The translations under genes were made by a program, and so were the position numbers. This document shows positions 1 to 8,953 of a DNA stretch of 64,000 nt, in pieces. A model generated the notes under the pieces. The model made no database searches. It was not told the DNA's origin and saw only the letters and a list, made by a program, of their open reading frames with translations. Numbering within the stretch: the first letter of the stretch is position 1; every line of letters starts with the position of its first letter. Origin of the DNA: Hyphomicrobiales bacterium. Its GTDB lineage: Bacteria; Pseudomonadota; Alphaproteobacteria; Rhizobiales; Rhizobiaceae. The DNA lies in assembly GCA_900469475.1 (NCBI GenBank), contig UBXG01000035.1, positions 1 through 64,000 on the forward strand, given 5' to 3'.

Positions 1-1
1 T

Positions 2-32
2 CTTGAACGGATATGAACCATTACTTCTTATA
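2..32 (-). repeat. tRNA T-arm-like element, copy 1
   Basis: Read on the minus strand, this is a T-arm-like loop (GGTTCATATCC) followed by a CAAGA tail, like the 3' end of a tRNA. It also has a CTTATAA stretch where an anticodon loop would lie. There is no matching 5' half, so it is not a tRNA gene. It resembles six other short intergenic elements in this window. Confidence 0.35.
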
Positions 33-251
33 AGGTCACAACGCCCTGTTGATTTCATTTACTTTTCGCCCAGGCCTGATGTCGTGCAGCAGCACTGGTC
101 GCTTTCTTCTGCAGGACAAGCCAGCGTTGGCCGCCAAGATTTTGAACCAAAACTGGGAAGCGGCATGAAGAGTTGAGTCAGACAAAGTTAGGACGAGCGC
201 AACCTGATACGAATGAGCGTTGCCATAGGGCCCGCCTTTTCGAGCAGGCCT

Positions 252-1313
252 TTATCTCTTGAGAATACCAACCATTCGATTGATAGCGCCCCAATATTCC
301 TTGTGCATGGTTTCGGCTGCTTCCGAGATTGCCAGCTTCCAAGCAGGCCCGCGATCCCATGCCTCTTCCAGAGCGTCCGCCAGTGATGGTCCATGGCCCG
401 TGACCGGCAGCGCGTCGAATAGTATTCCTGCTTGTCTAAGGTCTTTATCCCGTTTGGCCTGGCCGCCGGCGTCATTCTGGCGGCGACCGGCAATGATAAG
501 CTTGTGCACCGCGTACCTGCAAGGATCAGGGATAACAACTGAGATACCGGCACCATGTAGCAAGATCGAACGAACGGGATCGCGGATCAAGAAATCCATG
601 AATCTTAGCGCTTCGGCTGACGCGCCACCGAGAGCGGGCATGTTGGCGGGTTTGTCGGAGTATTCTTCGGCTCCCCTGTTTGTCGTCATGAACTCGACCC
701 TGTAACCGGTTTGATTCCGGAAGGCATGAGATCGAGAGCTGCCGCTGATATGCGGCACGGCGCGGAACGTTGGATCAAGCCCTTTTAGGAGATCGAGGAT
801 CGGCGGCAGTGAATCCGACACCTCGGCGGAGATCGCGAAATCCTGAGCTAGATCTGCATCACCTGTTAGGATCGCCGCCGAAGGCAGACGGATGCCGAGA
901 TATGCCGAGTAGCATTGAAAAGCGACAGTGCCGATGAGAACACCGCGCAGCCGGAAGAGACCGGCCTTGGCAAGCGCCTGTACGATATCGCCGGTAAAGC
1001 GATCAGCGGCAATCAGACCGGCTTCGCGCGTTAGCGTGGAAACGTACTTGCGGCGAGCCTTATAGTCTGACTTCTCACCCTTGAAGGTTTCGACCCGTTC
1101 CGAAATCAAGGGGTCGTCGGCAGGCCCGACATACCGGCGCTTCTGCCCACCCTCACCGTCGGGTTGGTCGAAATACCAGTAACGCCGACCATCAACTGCC
1201 ACCGGCACGAATCTACCCGATTGGGGGAAGTCTTCCGCCCAATCATCATCAAATGCCCGTTGCTGGAGTTCCGCGACCATGGTGCGAAACATGAGGTCAA
1301 TCTGCTTAATCAC
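252..1313 (-). CDS. GSU2403-family nucleotidyltransferase-fold protein
   Basis: 353 residues. By eye it matches the GSU2403 family (NTP_transf_8). The N-terminal part has the YWYFDQP and KRRYVGP segments typical of that family. The central part (about 105-200) has LIGTVAFQCYSAYLGIRLP and the T-G-D-A-D-L acidic pair expected of a minimal nucleotidyltransferase fold. The C-terminal part (about 260-350) is helical, with H-K-L-I. The substrate is unknown; members are often suspected of modifying nucleic acid or protein in defence-like settings. The start is GTG at 1313, preceded by an AGAGG ribosome site. The gene stands alone, is AT-richer upstream than its neighbours, and has palindromes in its 5' region, which suggests acquisition. 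The family call is confident; the function is not known. Confidence 0.75.
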   Translation of the reverse strand: MIKQIDLMFRTMVAELQQRAFDDDWAEDFPQSGRFVPVAVDGRRYWYFDQPDGEGGQKRRYVGPADDPLISERVETFKGEKSDYKARRKYVSTLTREAGLIAADRFTGDIVQALAKAGLFRLRGVLIGTVAFQCYSAYLGIRLPSAAILTGDADLAQDFAISAEVSDSLPPILDLLKGLDPTFRAVPHISGSSRSHAFRNQTGYRVEFMTTNRGAEEYSDKPANMPALGGASAEALRFMDFLIRDPVRSILLHGAGISVVIPDPCRYAVHKLIIAGRRQNDAGGQAKRDKDLRQAGILFDALPVTGHGPSLADALEEAWDRGPAWKLAISEAAETMHKEYWGAINRMVGILKR

Positions 1314-1443
1314 GGCGGCCTCTATATCTTTTTCACAAATCTAGTATAGTTACGACCAGCAAGCAAGCTTGGCGACTTTTACCCAGTGGACTCTGCCCAC
1401 CTCCGCTACTCCAATACAAGGCACTACCCACCTTGATCCTCGT

Positions 1444-1469
1444 TATACTAATTTCTCGAACATAGTATA
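1444..1469. promoter_or_regulatory. Palindrome TATACTA-N12-TAGTATA upstream of the nucleotidyltransferase
   Basis: TATACTA (1444-1450) and TAGTATA (1463-1469) form a perfect inverted repeat with a 12-base spacer. A second TAGTATAG lies at 1343-1350, closer to the gene. The minus-strand sequence after CTATACTA is similar at both sites. This could be a repressor operator or a promoter duplication. No regulator gene sits nearby. Confidence 0.4.
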
Positions 1470-1490
1470 GCGCCGCTGTCGAGATGCTCG

Positions 1491-1525
1491 CCTTGAATAG
1501 ATTCGAACTGACGACCCTCAACCGA
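1491..1525 (-). repeat. tRNA T-arm-like element, copy 2
   Basis: Minus-strand reading gives a T-loop-like CAGTTCGAATC followed by TTCAAGG. It has the same layout as the other elements of this group. It lies in the non-coding stretch between the nucleotidyltransferase and the first 239-residue gene. Confidence 0.35.
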
Positions 1526-1986
1526 TCAACCCTCCGAGCCATTACTGTTGTTTTGTCAAGCGAAGTGAGGATTTGACCCCGCCAGTCGCCTTAAGGAAAA
1601 TCTAACCGACGTGCCGTCATTCGCTAAGCCGACGACCTGCCCTTGGAAGTCTCACCTGCCTGCGATTATTGAGAATGTCCCTATCGCTTGTCGGCGGTTC
1701 CAATCCATGCCTTCCATGGCGGTATCAGAAATAGTTTTTATCTATGATTTGAACTTGAGACCGATTGTGCTGGCGTGCGATAGCCCGGGCACGATCTGAG
1801 CCCGACCGCGGCCCACCGGAGGCGCCCCAATGATCTTCGGAGTGCTGCGCCGCTCCCCGTTCGAGGGCCCAGACGCCGTGGCCGGAATCAAGGCATCAAC
1901 GACGTTCGCAGATTGCAGTCGTGGTTCTAGCTTCAGGCGACTTAAAGCACGCGCAATCTCGCGCGTGCCCTCGCAGGAGCGCATCG
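1526..1986. other. Gene-free stretch, no clear content
   Basis: About 460 bases with no open frame that resembles a protein. An AGGAG at 1975-1979 is the ribosome site of the next gene. I see no convincing promoter or terminator. Confidence 0.5.
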
Positions 1987-2706
1987 ATGACGCAACTCAA
2001 GGACTTTGTAATCGAGGCTCATGGCGGCCTCGATCGCTGGCGGCAATTCAACCAGGTCTCCGCCGATCTCATCCAGGGCGGTGCCCTGTGGCCATTGAAG
2101 GGGCACCCCGACACGCTCACGCGCGCGACCGTCACGGTGGGCATCAACGAGGAATGGGCGTCGCATGCGCCCTTCGGCGCCGGAGACCGGCGCTCTCGCT
2201 TCACCCCGGATCGCGTGGCGATCGAGGGTGGCGGCGGCGTGGTTCTGGAGGAATTGAGGCAACCTCGCGCCAGCTTCTCCGGCCATTCGTTGCAGACGCC
2301 ATGGAGCGACCTCCAGCTGGCCTATTTCGCTGGCTGCGCCATGTGGACCTATCTCAACATGCCCTTCCTGCTTGCCTGGCCGGGGGTTGAGAGCGAGGAG
2401 CTGGAGCCCTGGCCGGCCGACAGTGGTGACTGGCGCCGCCTCGCCGTGCGGTTTCCCGCCGGCATCGCGACGCACAGCACCGTGCAGACACTCTATTTCG
2501 ACGGTGACGGCCTGCTGAAGCGCCATGATTATGACGTCGAGATCTCCGGCAACACGCCCGGCGCTCATATCATTGAAGGCTACACGGAAGCATCCGGCAT
2601 CAAATTCCCCACGAAGCGCCGGATCTATGCTCGCCAACCCGATGGCAACTTCAGCACCGATCCGCTCGTCGTCTCCATCGATCTCTCGAACATCCGTCTC
2701 AGCTAG
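1987..2706 (+). CDS. Conserved protein of unknown function, paralogue A
   Basis: 239 residues; I do not recognise the family. It is the same length as the protein at 7143-7862 and aligns with it without obvious gaps; by eye about half the residues are identical. Shared blocks are IEAHGGL near residue 10, RSRFTPD near 70, PRASF near 95, WSD-QLAYFAG--MWTYL at about 107-125, and HDY-VEI near 180. There is no signal peptide or membrane segment. The start is chosen at the ATG at 1987 because AGGAG lies 7 bases upstream and the paralogue starts at the same point; the frame stays open to 1921. It is followed by a zinc-less alcohol dehydrogenase, so a role in handling a small organic compound is possible but unproved. 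Confidence 0.75.
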   Translation: MTQLKDFVIEAHGGLDRWRQFNQVSADLIQGGALWPLKGHPDTLTRATVTVGINEEWASHAPFGAGDRRSRFTPDRVAIEGGGGVVLEELRQPRASFSGHSLQTPWSDLQLAYFAGCAMWTYLNMPFLLAWPGVESEELEPWPADSGDWRRLAVRFPAGIATHSTVQTLYFDGDGLLKRHDYDVEISGNTPGAHIIEGYTEASGIKFPTKRRIYARQPDGNFSTDPLVVSIDLSNIRLS

Positions 2707-2822
2707 CCGCGGGCTCCGAACCCTGAGCATCGGCTATCCAGGCGACCCACCATGGCTGGAACCGGCGCGGTCCATGGCTTCCCAGAGCGCCCCAGCGCCA
2801 TTTCCCTTGAGGTGACAAAATC

Positions 2823-3854
2823 ATGAAAGCTATCGGTTTCCGCTTCTCCCTCCCAGTCAGCGATCCAGCATCCCTCGCCGACATCGATCTGCCTCGGCCG
2901 GAGCCCACAGGGCGGGATCTTCTCGTAAGGATCGAAGCCGTGTCGGTAAATCCGGTCGACACAAAGATGAGGATGCGGCCTCGGACGGAACCGGGGTCCT
3001 GGAAGGTGCTCGGCTGGGACGCCGCCGGTACCGTGGAAGCGGTCGGTCCCGACGCGACCCTCTTCGTTCCGGGTGACACGGTGTTCTATGCGGGCACACT
3101 CGGCCACGCCGGGACGAATGCCGAATTCCATCTGGACGATGAGCGGATCGTCGGCGGGAAGCCCGCCTCGCTCAGCTTCGCTGAGGCGGCGGCCCTGCCG
3201 CTGACCGCCATCACCGCCTGGGAGACCCTGTTCAACCGGCTCGACATCCGCAGTGCCGTGCCCGGTGCCGCAAATGCTCTCCTCATCATTGGCGGTGCCG
3301 GCGGTGTCGGATCGATTACGACGCAGCTCGCCCGCAAGCTCAGCGACGTGACCGTGATCACAACGGCGTCGCGGACGGAAACGGCGGAATGGAGCCGCGG
3401 CCTGGGCGCGCATCATGTGATCGATCATTCGAAGCCACTCTCGGCGGAGATCGAGCGGATTGGGATCGGACAGCCGGCTTTCGTGTTCTCGACCACCAAT
3501 ACGGACCAGCATCTCGCCGAGATCGCCAAGCTCATCGCGCCGCAGGGCCGCTTTGCGCTGATCGATGACCCGGCGGTGCTCGATGTGTCGCCTTTCAAGG
3601 TGAAGAGCGTATCCGCGCACTGGGAATTCATGTTCACGCGCTCGATGTTCGGCACGGCCGACATAACGGAACAAGGGGCGCTGCTCAACGAGGTGTCGCG
3701 GCTGGTCGATGCCGGGACGCTGAAGACTACCCTGACCGAAGTGTTCGGGACCATCTTGGCCGAGAACCTGCTCCGGGCCCACGCCCTGATCGAAAGCGGG
3801 CGCGCCAGGGGCAAGATCGTGCTCGCGGGCTGGCCGACATCAGGCCAGCGCTGA
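2823..3854 (+). CDS. Zinc-type alcohol dehydrogenase-like / quinone oxidoreductase (MDR superfamily)
   Basis: 343 residues, full length for a medium-chain reductase. The N-terminal GroES-like domain (about 25-125) contains VNPVDTK and GWDAAGTVEAVG. The Rossmann domain carries the NADP-binding GGAGGVGS at about 158-165. The catalytic-zinc cysteines of true alcohol dehydrogenases are absent, so this is a quinone-oxidoreductase or enoyl-reductase type enzyme reducing an activated double bond or quinone with NADPH. GAGGTG precedes the ATG. It is 116 bases after paralogue A and followed by a TehA-type channel; the three may be one operon concerned with reactive electrophiles. Confidence 0.88.
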   Translation: MKAIGFRFSLPVSDPASLADIDLPRPEPTGRDLLVRIEAVSVNPVDTKMRMRPRTEPGSWKVLGWDAAGTVEAVGPDATLFVPGDTVFYAGTLGHAGTNAEFHLDDERIVGGKPASLSFAEAAALPLTAITAWETLFNRLDIRSAVPGAANALLIIGGAGGVGSITTQLARKLSDVTVITTASRTETAEWSRGLGAHHVIDHSKPLSAEIERIGIGQPAFVFSTTNTDQHLAEIAKLIAPQGRFALIDDPAVLDVSPFKVKSVSAHWEFMFTRSMFGTADITEQGALLNEVSRLVDAGTLKTTLTEVFGTILAENLLRAHALIESGRARGKIVLAGWPTSGQR

Positions 3855-3893
3855 TCGAACCATGCGAGCCGCGCGGCTGTGAAAGAAAGATCC

Positions 3894-4892
3894 ATGAAAG
3901 CCTCCAACTTACCGATCGTTCCGGCATCCTTCTTCGGCATGGTGCTCGGCTTGGCCGGGCTCGCCGGCGCCTGGCGCGCCGCGCATCTCGTCTGGGGCCT
4001 GCCCACCCTCATTGGAGAACTGGTGATGATGGCCGCGGCGCTCGTGTGGCTTGCGCTGGCGATCCTTTACGGATTGAAGTGGCTTGTGGCGCGCGAGGCC
4101 GCGCTGAGAGAGGCCGCGCATCCGGTGCAATGCTGCTTCATCGGACTTGTGGGTGTTGCGACGATGCTGGTGGGCGCGGGGGTCATTCCCTATTCCCAGG
4201 GTGTCGCTGTTGGGCTTTATATCGTGGGCGCCGTGTTCACGGCTGGCTTCGCCGTGTGGCGGACGGGCGGCCTCTGGATGGGTGAGCGTGATCCTGGCCA
4301 TACGACGCCGGTGCTTTATCTGCCGACCGTCGCCGGCAGTTTCGTCGCGGCCACGGTCGTCTCTGCCCTCGGCCTTCCCGATGCCGGACAGTTCTTTTTC
4401 GGCGCAGGTTTCTTCGGCTGGCTCGCGATTGAGTCCGTGTTGCTGCACCGGTTGCTGACGGCGCCTGGCATGGCGAACGCACCGCGGCCGACCCTGGGCA
4501 TACAGCTTGCGCCACCCGTGGTCGGCGCGGTCTCGCTCATCGCGGTCGCGCCGCAGGCTCCATGGGTGCTAGCCCACGGCATGATCGGCTATGGCGTCCT
4601 GCAGGCCCTGATCTTGCTCAGGCTGCTGCCCTGGATCCTGCGCGAGCCCTTCGCGCCGTCCTATTGGTCTTTCACCTTCGGCGTGACAGCGCTTGCCACG
4701 GCGCCGATGCGCCTTCTGCTGCTCGGTGATGATGGCGCCGTTCGCTATCTCGCGCCGGCGCTGTTCGTCTTCGCCAACCTGGTCGTGACGCTCGTGGCTG
4801 GAGGCACGCTTTACCGCTTCTGGGAGCATCGCGTGCGCGCGCCGAACACCAAGTCCATCTCGAAACCAACAAGCTCCACCCTGCCAAATTGA
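3894..4892 (+). CDS. tehA: TehA-type dicarboxylate/tellurite-resistance channel (TDT family)
   Basis: About 332 residues with ten hydrophobic segments and no signal peptide, typical of the TDT/SLAC1 fold of inner-membrane anion channels. ASFFGMVLGLAGLAGAWR at the start is the hallmark first helix of the family. Relatives move dicarboxylates or halide-like anions, and some give tellurite resistance; the substrate here cannot be read from sequence. ATG 3894 is preferred over the in-frame GTG 15 bases upstream because a purine-rich AAAGAAAGA precedes it. It lies 39 bases after the dehydrogenase and is probably co-transcribed. Confidence 0.82.
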   Translation: MKASNLPIVPASFFGMVLGLAGLAGAWRAAHLVWGLPTLIGELVMMAAALVWLALAILYGLKWLVAREAALREAAHPVQCCFIGLVGVATMLVGAGVIPYSQGVAVGLYIVGAVFTAGFAVWRTGGLWMGERDPGHTTPVLYLPTVAGSFVAATVVSALGLPDAGQFFFGAGFFGWLAIESVLLHRLLTAPGMANAPRPTLGIQLAPPVVGAVSLIAVAPQAPWVLAHGMIGYGVLQALILLRLLPWILREPFAPSYWSFTFGVTALATAPMRLLLLGDDGAVRYLAPALFVFANLVVTLVAGGTLYRFWEHRVRAPNTKSISKPTSSTLPN

Positions 4893-5216
4893 AGTCTCAT
4901 CATCTCAGTTTGCTCGATTGGAGCGGACAATCGCTGCTGGCAAACATCGGGAAACACGGCAAAAGCGGTCCGAAGCTTTTCAGGTTCCTTGAGCACAACC
5001 CAGGGACGGATCTAGAGATTGCCGGTGGCGCTAGAACCCTCTTCAGTGAGAGATCGGCAAGGCTGTCATAGCCAGGCCGGGCTCTATGCGACGTTCCGCG
5101 TCGCGCTATTCGAGGCTGAGAATGGGAAGGCGATCTTCGAGCATGGCCGCTCCTCATACGTCTTCAGGCTGTTCGGTGATCCTGCGCGAGAGGCATGGCT
5201 CTATCGAAGCGACCGG
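4893..5216. other. Gene-free gap with a possible decayed coding scrap
   Basis: 324 bases between convergent genes. The plus-strand frame around 5080-5210 reads as a protein-like scrap (FRVALFEAENGKAIFEHG), but it has no start and runs antisense into the regulator's 3' end. It may be a remnant or chance. No terminator hairpin stands out. Confidence 0.3.
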
Positions 5217-6158
5217 CTAGATTGCAGCGAGAGGTCCGGCATCATTGCGGATCGCCCTCGGAACCTCGCCGTGCACCCTCGCAAACGCGAGACGCATCCG
5301 TTCCCGATTGGCAAATCCCACCTCTCGGGCGATCACCTCGATCGGCAGCCGACTCTGCTCCAGCATCAGCTTCGCGGCCTCGACTCGCAGCGCCTCGACC
5401 GCCTTCGCCGGCGTCGTGCCGGTTTCCGCGCGGAAGAGCCGCGCGAACTGGCGCGGGCTGAGGCAGGCAGCCTCGGCAAGATCCTCGATCGTGAGGCTTT
5501 GGGCTAGGTTCTGGCGGGCGAAATTCAACGCGCGCTGGACCCTGTCCTCATTGGTGCCAAGGTCGAGCAGCGTAGAATGTTGGGACTGGCCGCCAGAACG
5601 GCGATGGTACATCACCATGCCTTTGGCAACCGAGCGGGCGACCTCGACCCCGTGGTCGCGCTCGATCAGGCCGACGACAAGATCGGTTCCCGCGGTCATG
5701 CCCGCCGATGTCCAGATCGGTCCGTCCGCAATATAGATCTTGTCCATCTCGACCTGGCAACTCGGAAACCGCTCCTGCAGGGTCTGGGCATAACGCCAAT
5801 GCGTCGTAGCACGCCGGCCATTCAGCAGCCCGGCGTCTCCCAGAATGAACGAGCCGAGGCAGATGGCGGCGACCCGTCTGGCATCGCGCGCGGCAGCCCG
5901 AAGCAGCCGGATGAGACCCGGCGAGGATGTGGGAATCTCCAGGCCCGCGGCGGCGATCAGCGTGTCGTAGGGCGCGTCATCGAACGCTTCCGTCATGACC
6001 TGCATGGCGGACGACGAGGCGACCAGTCCGCCTTCCTCCGAGAGCACGCGCAAGTCGTAGAGCTTCTTGCCTGCTTGCTTATTGGCCACGTCGAACGCCG
6101 CGACGGCGCCGAAGCAGACGGGTTGGAAACCGGGACACAGGACGAGGCCGATCTTCAT
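5217..6158 (-). CDS. GlxA-family transcriptional regulator (DJ-1/PfpI domain + AraC HTH)
   Basis: 313 residues. The N-terminal DJ-1/PfpI-like domain (about 1-165) contains the elbow AICLGSFILGDAGLL with a cysteine at the usual position. The C-terminal AraC/XylS domain (about 205-300) contains LAEAACLSPRQFARLFRAETG and IAREVGFANRERMRLAFARVHG. GGAG precedes the ATG. It is divergent from the alpha/beta hydrolase at 6306 with a 147-base gap, so it probably activates that operon in response to a small molecule sensed by the N-terminal domain. The family is certain; the ligand is unknown. Confidence 0.88.
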   Translation of the reverse strand: MKIGLVLCPGFQPVCFGAVAAFDVANKQAGKKLYDLRVLSEEGGLVASSSAMQVMTEAFDDAPYDTLIAAAGLEIPTSSPGLIRLLRAAARDARRVAAICLGSFILGDAGLLNGRRATTHWRYAQTLQERFPSCQVEMDKIYIADGPIWTSAGMTAGTDLVVGLIERDHGVEVARSVAKGMVMYHRRSGGQSQHSTLLDLGTNEDRVQRALNFARQNLAQSLTIEDLAEAACLSPRQFARLFRAETGTTPAKAVEALRVEAAKLMLEQSRLPIEVIAREVGFANRERMRLAFARVHGEVPRAIRNDAGPLAAI

Positions 6159-6305
6159 GTTTTCTCCGAGAGGTTCGTTTCCGCCTAAATAGTTGTTTCA
6201 GCGGTAGCTCGCCATACCCATGGCCGGAATGATGGCATCTACGTCCTGTCGGCTTTGGAACACCACTGATAGCCATTTCCCGGATTTCAGAACTAGGAGC
6301 GTACA

Positions 6306-7130
6306 ATGTCACTCGAAACCGTAAAGACCGAGCATCTCGACGCCGGCGGCGTCCGCTACGCCTACAGGCGCCTTGGCCCGAGCACCGGAATGCCGCTCGT
6401 TCTGCTGCAACATTTCACCGGGACTATGGACGCCTGGGACCCGGCGGTGGTGAACGCACTGGCCGAGACACGGCCCGTCATCGTATTCAACAACCGCGGC
6501 GTCGGCACCTCGACCGGCCGGACACCCGACACCGTGGAGCACATGGCAGCGGACGCCGAGGCATTCATCCGTGGTCTCGGCCTCGCCAAGGTCGATCTTC
6601 TCGGCTTCTCGCTGGGCGGCATGCTCGCCCAGGTCCTCGCGGTCGAGCATCCGGAGCTGATCCGCAAGATCATCATCGCCGGCGCGGCGCCGCGCGGCGG
6701 CGAGGAGCATCTGCTCGCCGTGGTGGAGGACGCCTTCGCGAAAGGCGCGCCGGATGTGCGCCTGCCCCTATTCTTCACGCCTTCCGACGACAGCCAGCGC
6801 GCCGGCCGCGCCTTCGTGGCCCGCGCCACCGCGCGCACTCAGGGCCGCGATCCGGATAGCGGCGACGATGTCAGCGAGCCTCAGGCCAAGGCCATCATCG
6901 GCTGGTGCGCAGCCAAGGACGAAGGCGACAAGACGCTGCGCGCCATCACCCAGCGCACGCTCATCGTGCATGGCAGCGACGACACGATGTTCCCCAGCAT
7001 CAACGCCCACACCATGTTCAAGGCGATGCGGAACGCGCAGCTCATCCTCTATCCGGATTCCGGCCACGGCGCGCTCTTCCAATACCCGGAGACCTTCGTC
7101 GCCCACTGCCGAACCTTCCTGGACGCTTGA
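6306..7130 (+). CDS. Alpha/beta-fold hydrolase
   Basis: 274 residues, the normal length for a soluble hydrolase of this fold. The nucleophile elbow G-F-S-L-G-G places Ser102, the acid is Asp225 or Asp226 in HGSDDTMFP, and the base is His254 in DSGHGALF. An oxyanion-hole-like LQHFTGT lies near residue 34. AGGAG precedes the ATG. First gene of a plus-strand set divergent from the GlxA-type regulator and 12 bases before paralogue B. The substrate is probably an ester or lactone, but the sequence does not say which. Confidence 0.85.
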   Translation: MSLETVKTEHLDAGGVRYAYRRLGPSTGMPLVLLQHFTGTMDAWDPAVVNALAETRPVIVFNNRGVGTSTGRTPDTVEHMAADAEAFIRGLGLAKVDLLGFSLGGMLAQVLAVEHPELIRKIIIAGAAPRGGEEHLLAVVEDAFAKGAPDVRLPLFFTPSDDSQRAGRAFVARATARTQGRDPDSGDDVSEPQAKAIIGWCAAKDEGDKTLRAITQRTLIVHGSDDTMFPSINAHTMFKAMRNAQLILYPDSGHGALFQYPETFVAHCRTFLDA

Positions 7131-7142
7131 GGGAGACGACAG

Positions 7143-7862
7143 ATGAACGACCTTCAGCAAATGGCGATCGAGGCCCATGGCGGCCTTGAACGGTTCCGGC
7201 AGTTCTCCTTCCTGACGGCCAGGCTCCACCAGTTCGGCATTCTCTGGAATCTCAAGGGCAAGCCCGATACGCTTACCCACGCCAATCTGCGGGTGAACCT
7301 CCGAACGGAGGAGGTCTCGCACTGGCCTTTCCACCCGACCCGGAATCGCTCCCGGTTCACCCCCGACGAGGTGACGATCGAGACACCGGATGGCGATGTT
7401 ATCGAGAAGCTCCCGCAGCCGCGCGCGAGCTTCGCGGGCTTCGCCATGGAGACGCATTGGAGCGACCCGCAACTCGCCTATTTCGCGGGCTACACGATGT
7501 GGACCTACCTGACGTCACCCTTCATCTTGGCACAGCCGGGCATCGTGACGGAGGAGATCGCGCCCTGGTCGGAGCAAGGCGAGACGTGGCGCCGACTGCG
7601 GGTGACCTTTCCCGCGGCCATTGCCACCCACAGCAGGGAGCAGACCTTCTACATTGGTCCGGACGGCTTGATCCGGCGTCATGACTATGAGGTCGAGATC
7701 CAGGGTAACAACGCGGCGGCCCGCTATCTCCTCGATCCCGTCACGGTCGAGGGCATCGTGCTGCCCTCCAAGTTCCGCGTCTTTCCCCGCAACCCGGACA
7801 ATACACCTGCCACCGAGCTCCTCATCGTCGGGGTGGATCTTTCGGACTATCGTTTCGAGTGA
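7143..7862 (+). CDS. Conserved protein of unknown function, paralogue B
   Basis: 239 residues, paralogue of the protein at 1987-2706 with the same blocks (IEAHGGLERFRQF, WSDPQLAYFAG, MWTYL, HDYEVEI). No signal peptide. GAGGGAG lies just before the ATG, and the gene is 12 bases after the hydrolase, so the two are surely one transcript. The final codons overlap the sequence that leads into the truncated chloroperoxidase. Conserved Trp, His and Asp residues hint at an enzyme or ligand-binding fold, but I cannot name it. Confidence 0.75.
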   Translation: MNDLQQMAIEAHGGLERFRQFSFLTARLHQFGILWNLKGKPDTLTHANLRVNLRTEEVSHWPFHPTRNRSRFTPDEVTIETPDGDVIEKLPQPRASFAGFAMETHWSDPQLAYFAGYTMWTYLTSPFILAQPGIVTEEIAPWSEQGETWRRLRVTFPAAIATHSREQTFYIGPDGLIRRHDYEVEIQGNNAAARYLLDPVTVEGIVLPSKFRVFPRNPDNTPATELLIVGVDLSDYRFE

Positions 7863-7918
7863 CGCCGTTCGCCGACCTGGCCCCATCATCTGAAAAATTC
7901 GAAAATGGAGTTTCCTAT

Positions 7919-8137
7919 ATGGCCACCCTCAAACTCGCCGACGGCACCGAGATCTTCTACAAAGACTGGGGGCCACGGGACGCGCGGCCGATCGTGTTCC
8001 ATCACGGCTGGCCGCTCAGCGCGGACGATTGGGACGCGCAGATGCTGTTCTTCCTCTCCCATGGCTATCGCGTGATCGCGCACGACCGGCGCGGACACGG
8101 CCGCTCAAGCCAGACCGACACCGGCAATGACATGAAT
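7919..8137 (+). pseudogene. Chloroperoxidase-type alpha/beta hydrolase, 5' fragment cut by IS element
   Basis: The first 73 codons read like the start of a non-haem chloroperoxidase (LADGTEIFYKDWG, HHGWPLSADDWDAQM, VIAHDRRGHGRSSQT). These enzymes are normally about 275 residues long. The frame ends at the left inverted repeat of the IS6-type element, before the region that would hold the nucleophile serine. The remaining 200 codons are not found on the far side, so the gene is dead. It was the third gene of the hydrolase-paralogue B operon. Confidence 0.85.
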
Positions 8138-8953
8138 GGTGGTGTCGCCTTAACTGATTCTGGTCGAAGGAGGGGCTTGTGCGCCGAACGTCAGAGCACG
8201 CTGGACAATGCGATTTCACGCCAGGTTGTGACGGCATCGGCGCGGAGTTGGCGGTGGGCTGCGGCAGTGTGATGTTTCCGATGTAGGTGGAAGAGGTTGG
8301 CGATCTGGCCATGGGCTGAAACGAAACGTTGGCATTGTCGCGTCGACTTGAAGCGCATCATGCGCCTCTCTCGTCGCCTCAGCGGAAGATGAGAATTTTC
8401 AGCGCGGTTGTTCAATCCTTTATGCGAGCGATGCTCGACGTCTGGCATCAATTCGGCCTTCGCGGCGGCGTAAGAGCGCAGCTTGTCGGTCACCATCACT
8501 CGCGGCATGACGCCCTGCCCTTTGAGCAGCTTGCGCATCAGCCGAAGAGCTGCCCGCTTGTCTCTCCGGCTTTGCAACAGAGCATCGAGAACATAACCAT
8601 CAGCATCTACGGCACGCCAAAGCCAATATTTCCTGCCCTTGATCGAGACGACCATCTCGTCGAGGTGCCACTTGTCGGCAAGGTTGCCGCGCGATCGCCT
8701 CCGTAGTTGATAAGCGAATTTGAGGCCAAACTTCGCCGCCCATCCGCGACGGTCTGAAACGAGACGTTAATTCCGCACTCGGAAAGCAGGTCCTCGACGT
8801 CGCGCAGGCTCAGCGGAAACCGATAATAGAGCCAGACTGCATGGGCGATAATTTCGGCTGGAAAGCGATGGCGGCGGTAATGGTTAAGCGGCTCTTCGGT
8901 CATGGTGGTCGGATATCATTTCGCTCAGCACAATCCGTTAAGGCGACGCCACC
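8138..8953 (-). mobile_element. IS6-family insertion sequence (about 816 bp, defective)
   Basis: The ends are inverted repeats of about 25 bases with three mismatches, outermost GGTGG-GTCGCCTTAAC at both sides (8138 inward and 8953 inward). Size and transposase are typical of the IS6 family. The 8-base flanks (8130-8137 and 8954-8961) differ, so there is no target duplication. Together with the missing 3' half of the interrupted gene, this fits a deletion driven by the element or recombination between two copies. Confidence 0.88.
8191..8903 (-). pseudogene. IS6-family transposase, frameshifted
   Basis: The N-terminal part (8903 down to about 8750) reads MTEEPLNHYRRHRFP, then HAVWLYYRFPLSLRDVEDLL. 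The catalytic DDE part continues in another frame (KWHLDEMVVSIKGRKYWLWRAVD, VTDKLRSYAAAK, HKGLNNRAENSH, RRRERRMMRFKS) to a stop at 8191. Around 8747-8750 one base is missing relative to the expected QTVRRW, which puts the halves out of frame. D, D and E are all present once the shift is repaired. Total length, about 237 codons, matches the family. Confidence 0.85.

Noticed and set aside
1333..1542. 69-codon minus-strand frame upstream of the nucleotidyltransferase
   Set aside because: No family likeness, and it runs through the palindromes and tRNA-like copy 2.
2703..3782. 359-codon minus-strand frame over the MDR reductase
   Set aside because: Antisense shadow of a conserved enzyme; composition is arginine-, glycine- and histidine-rich.
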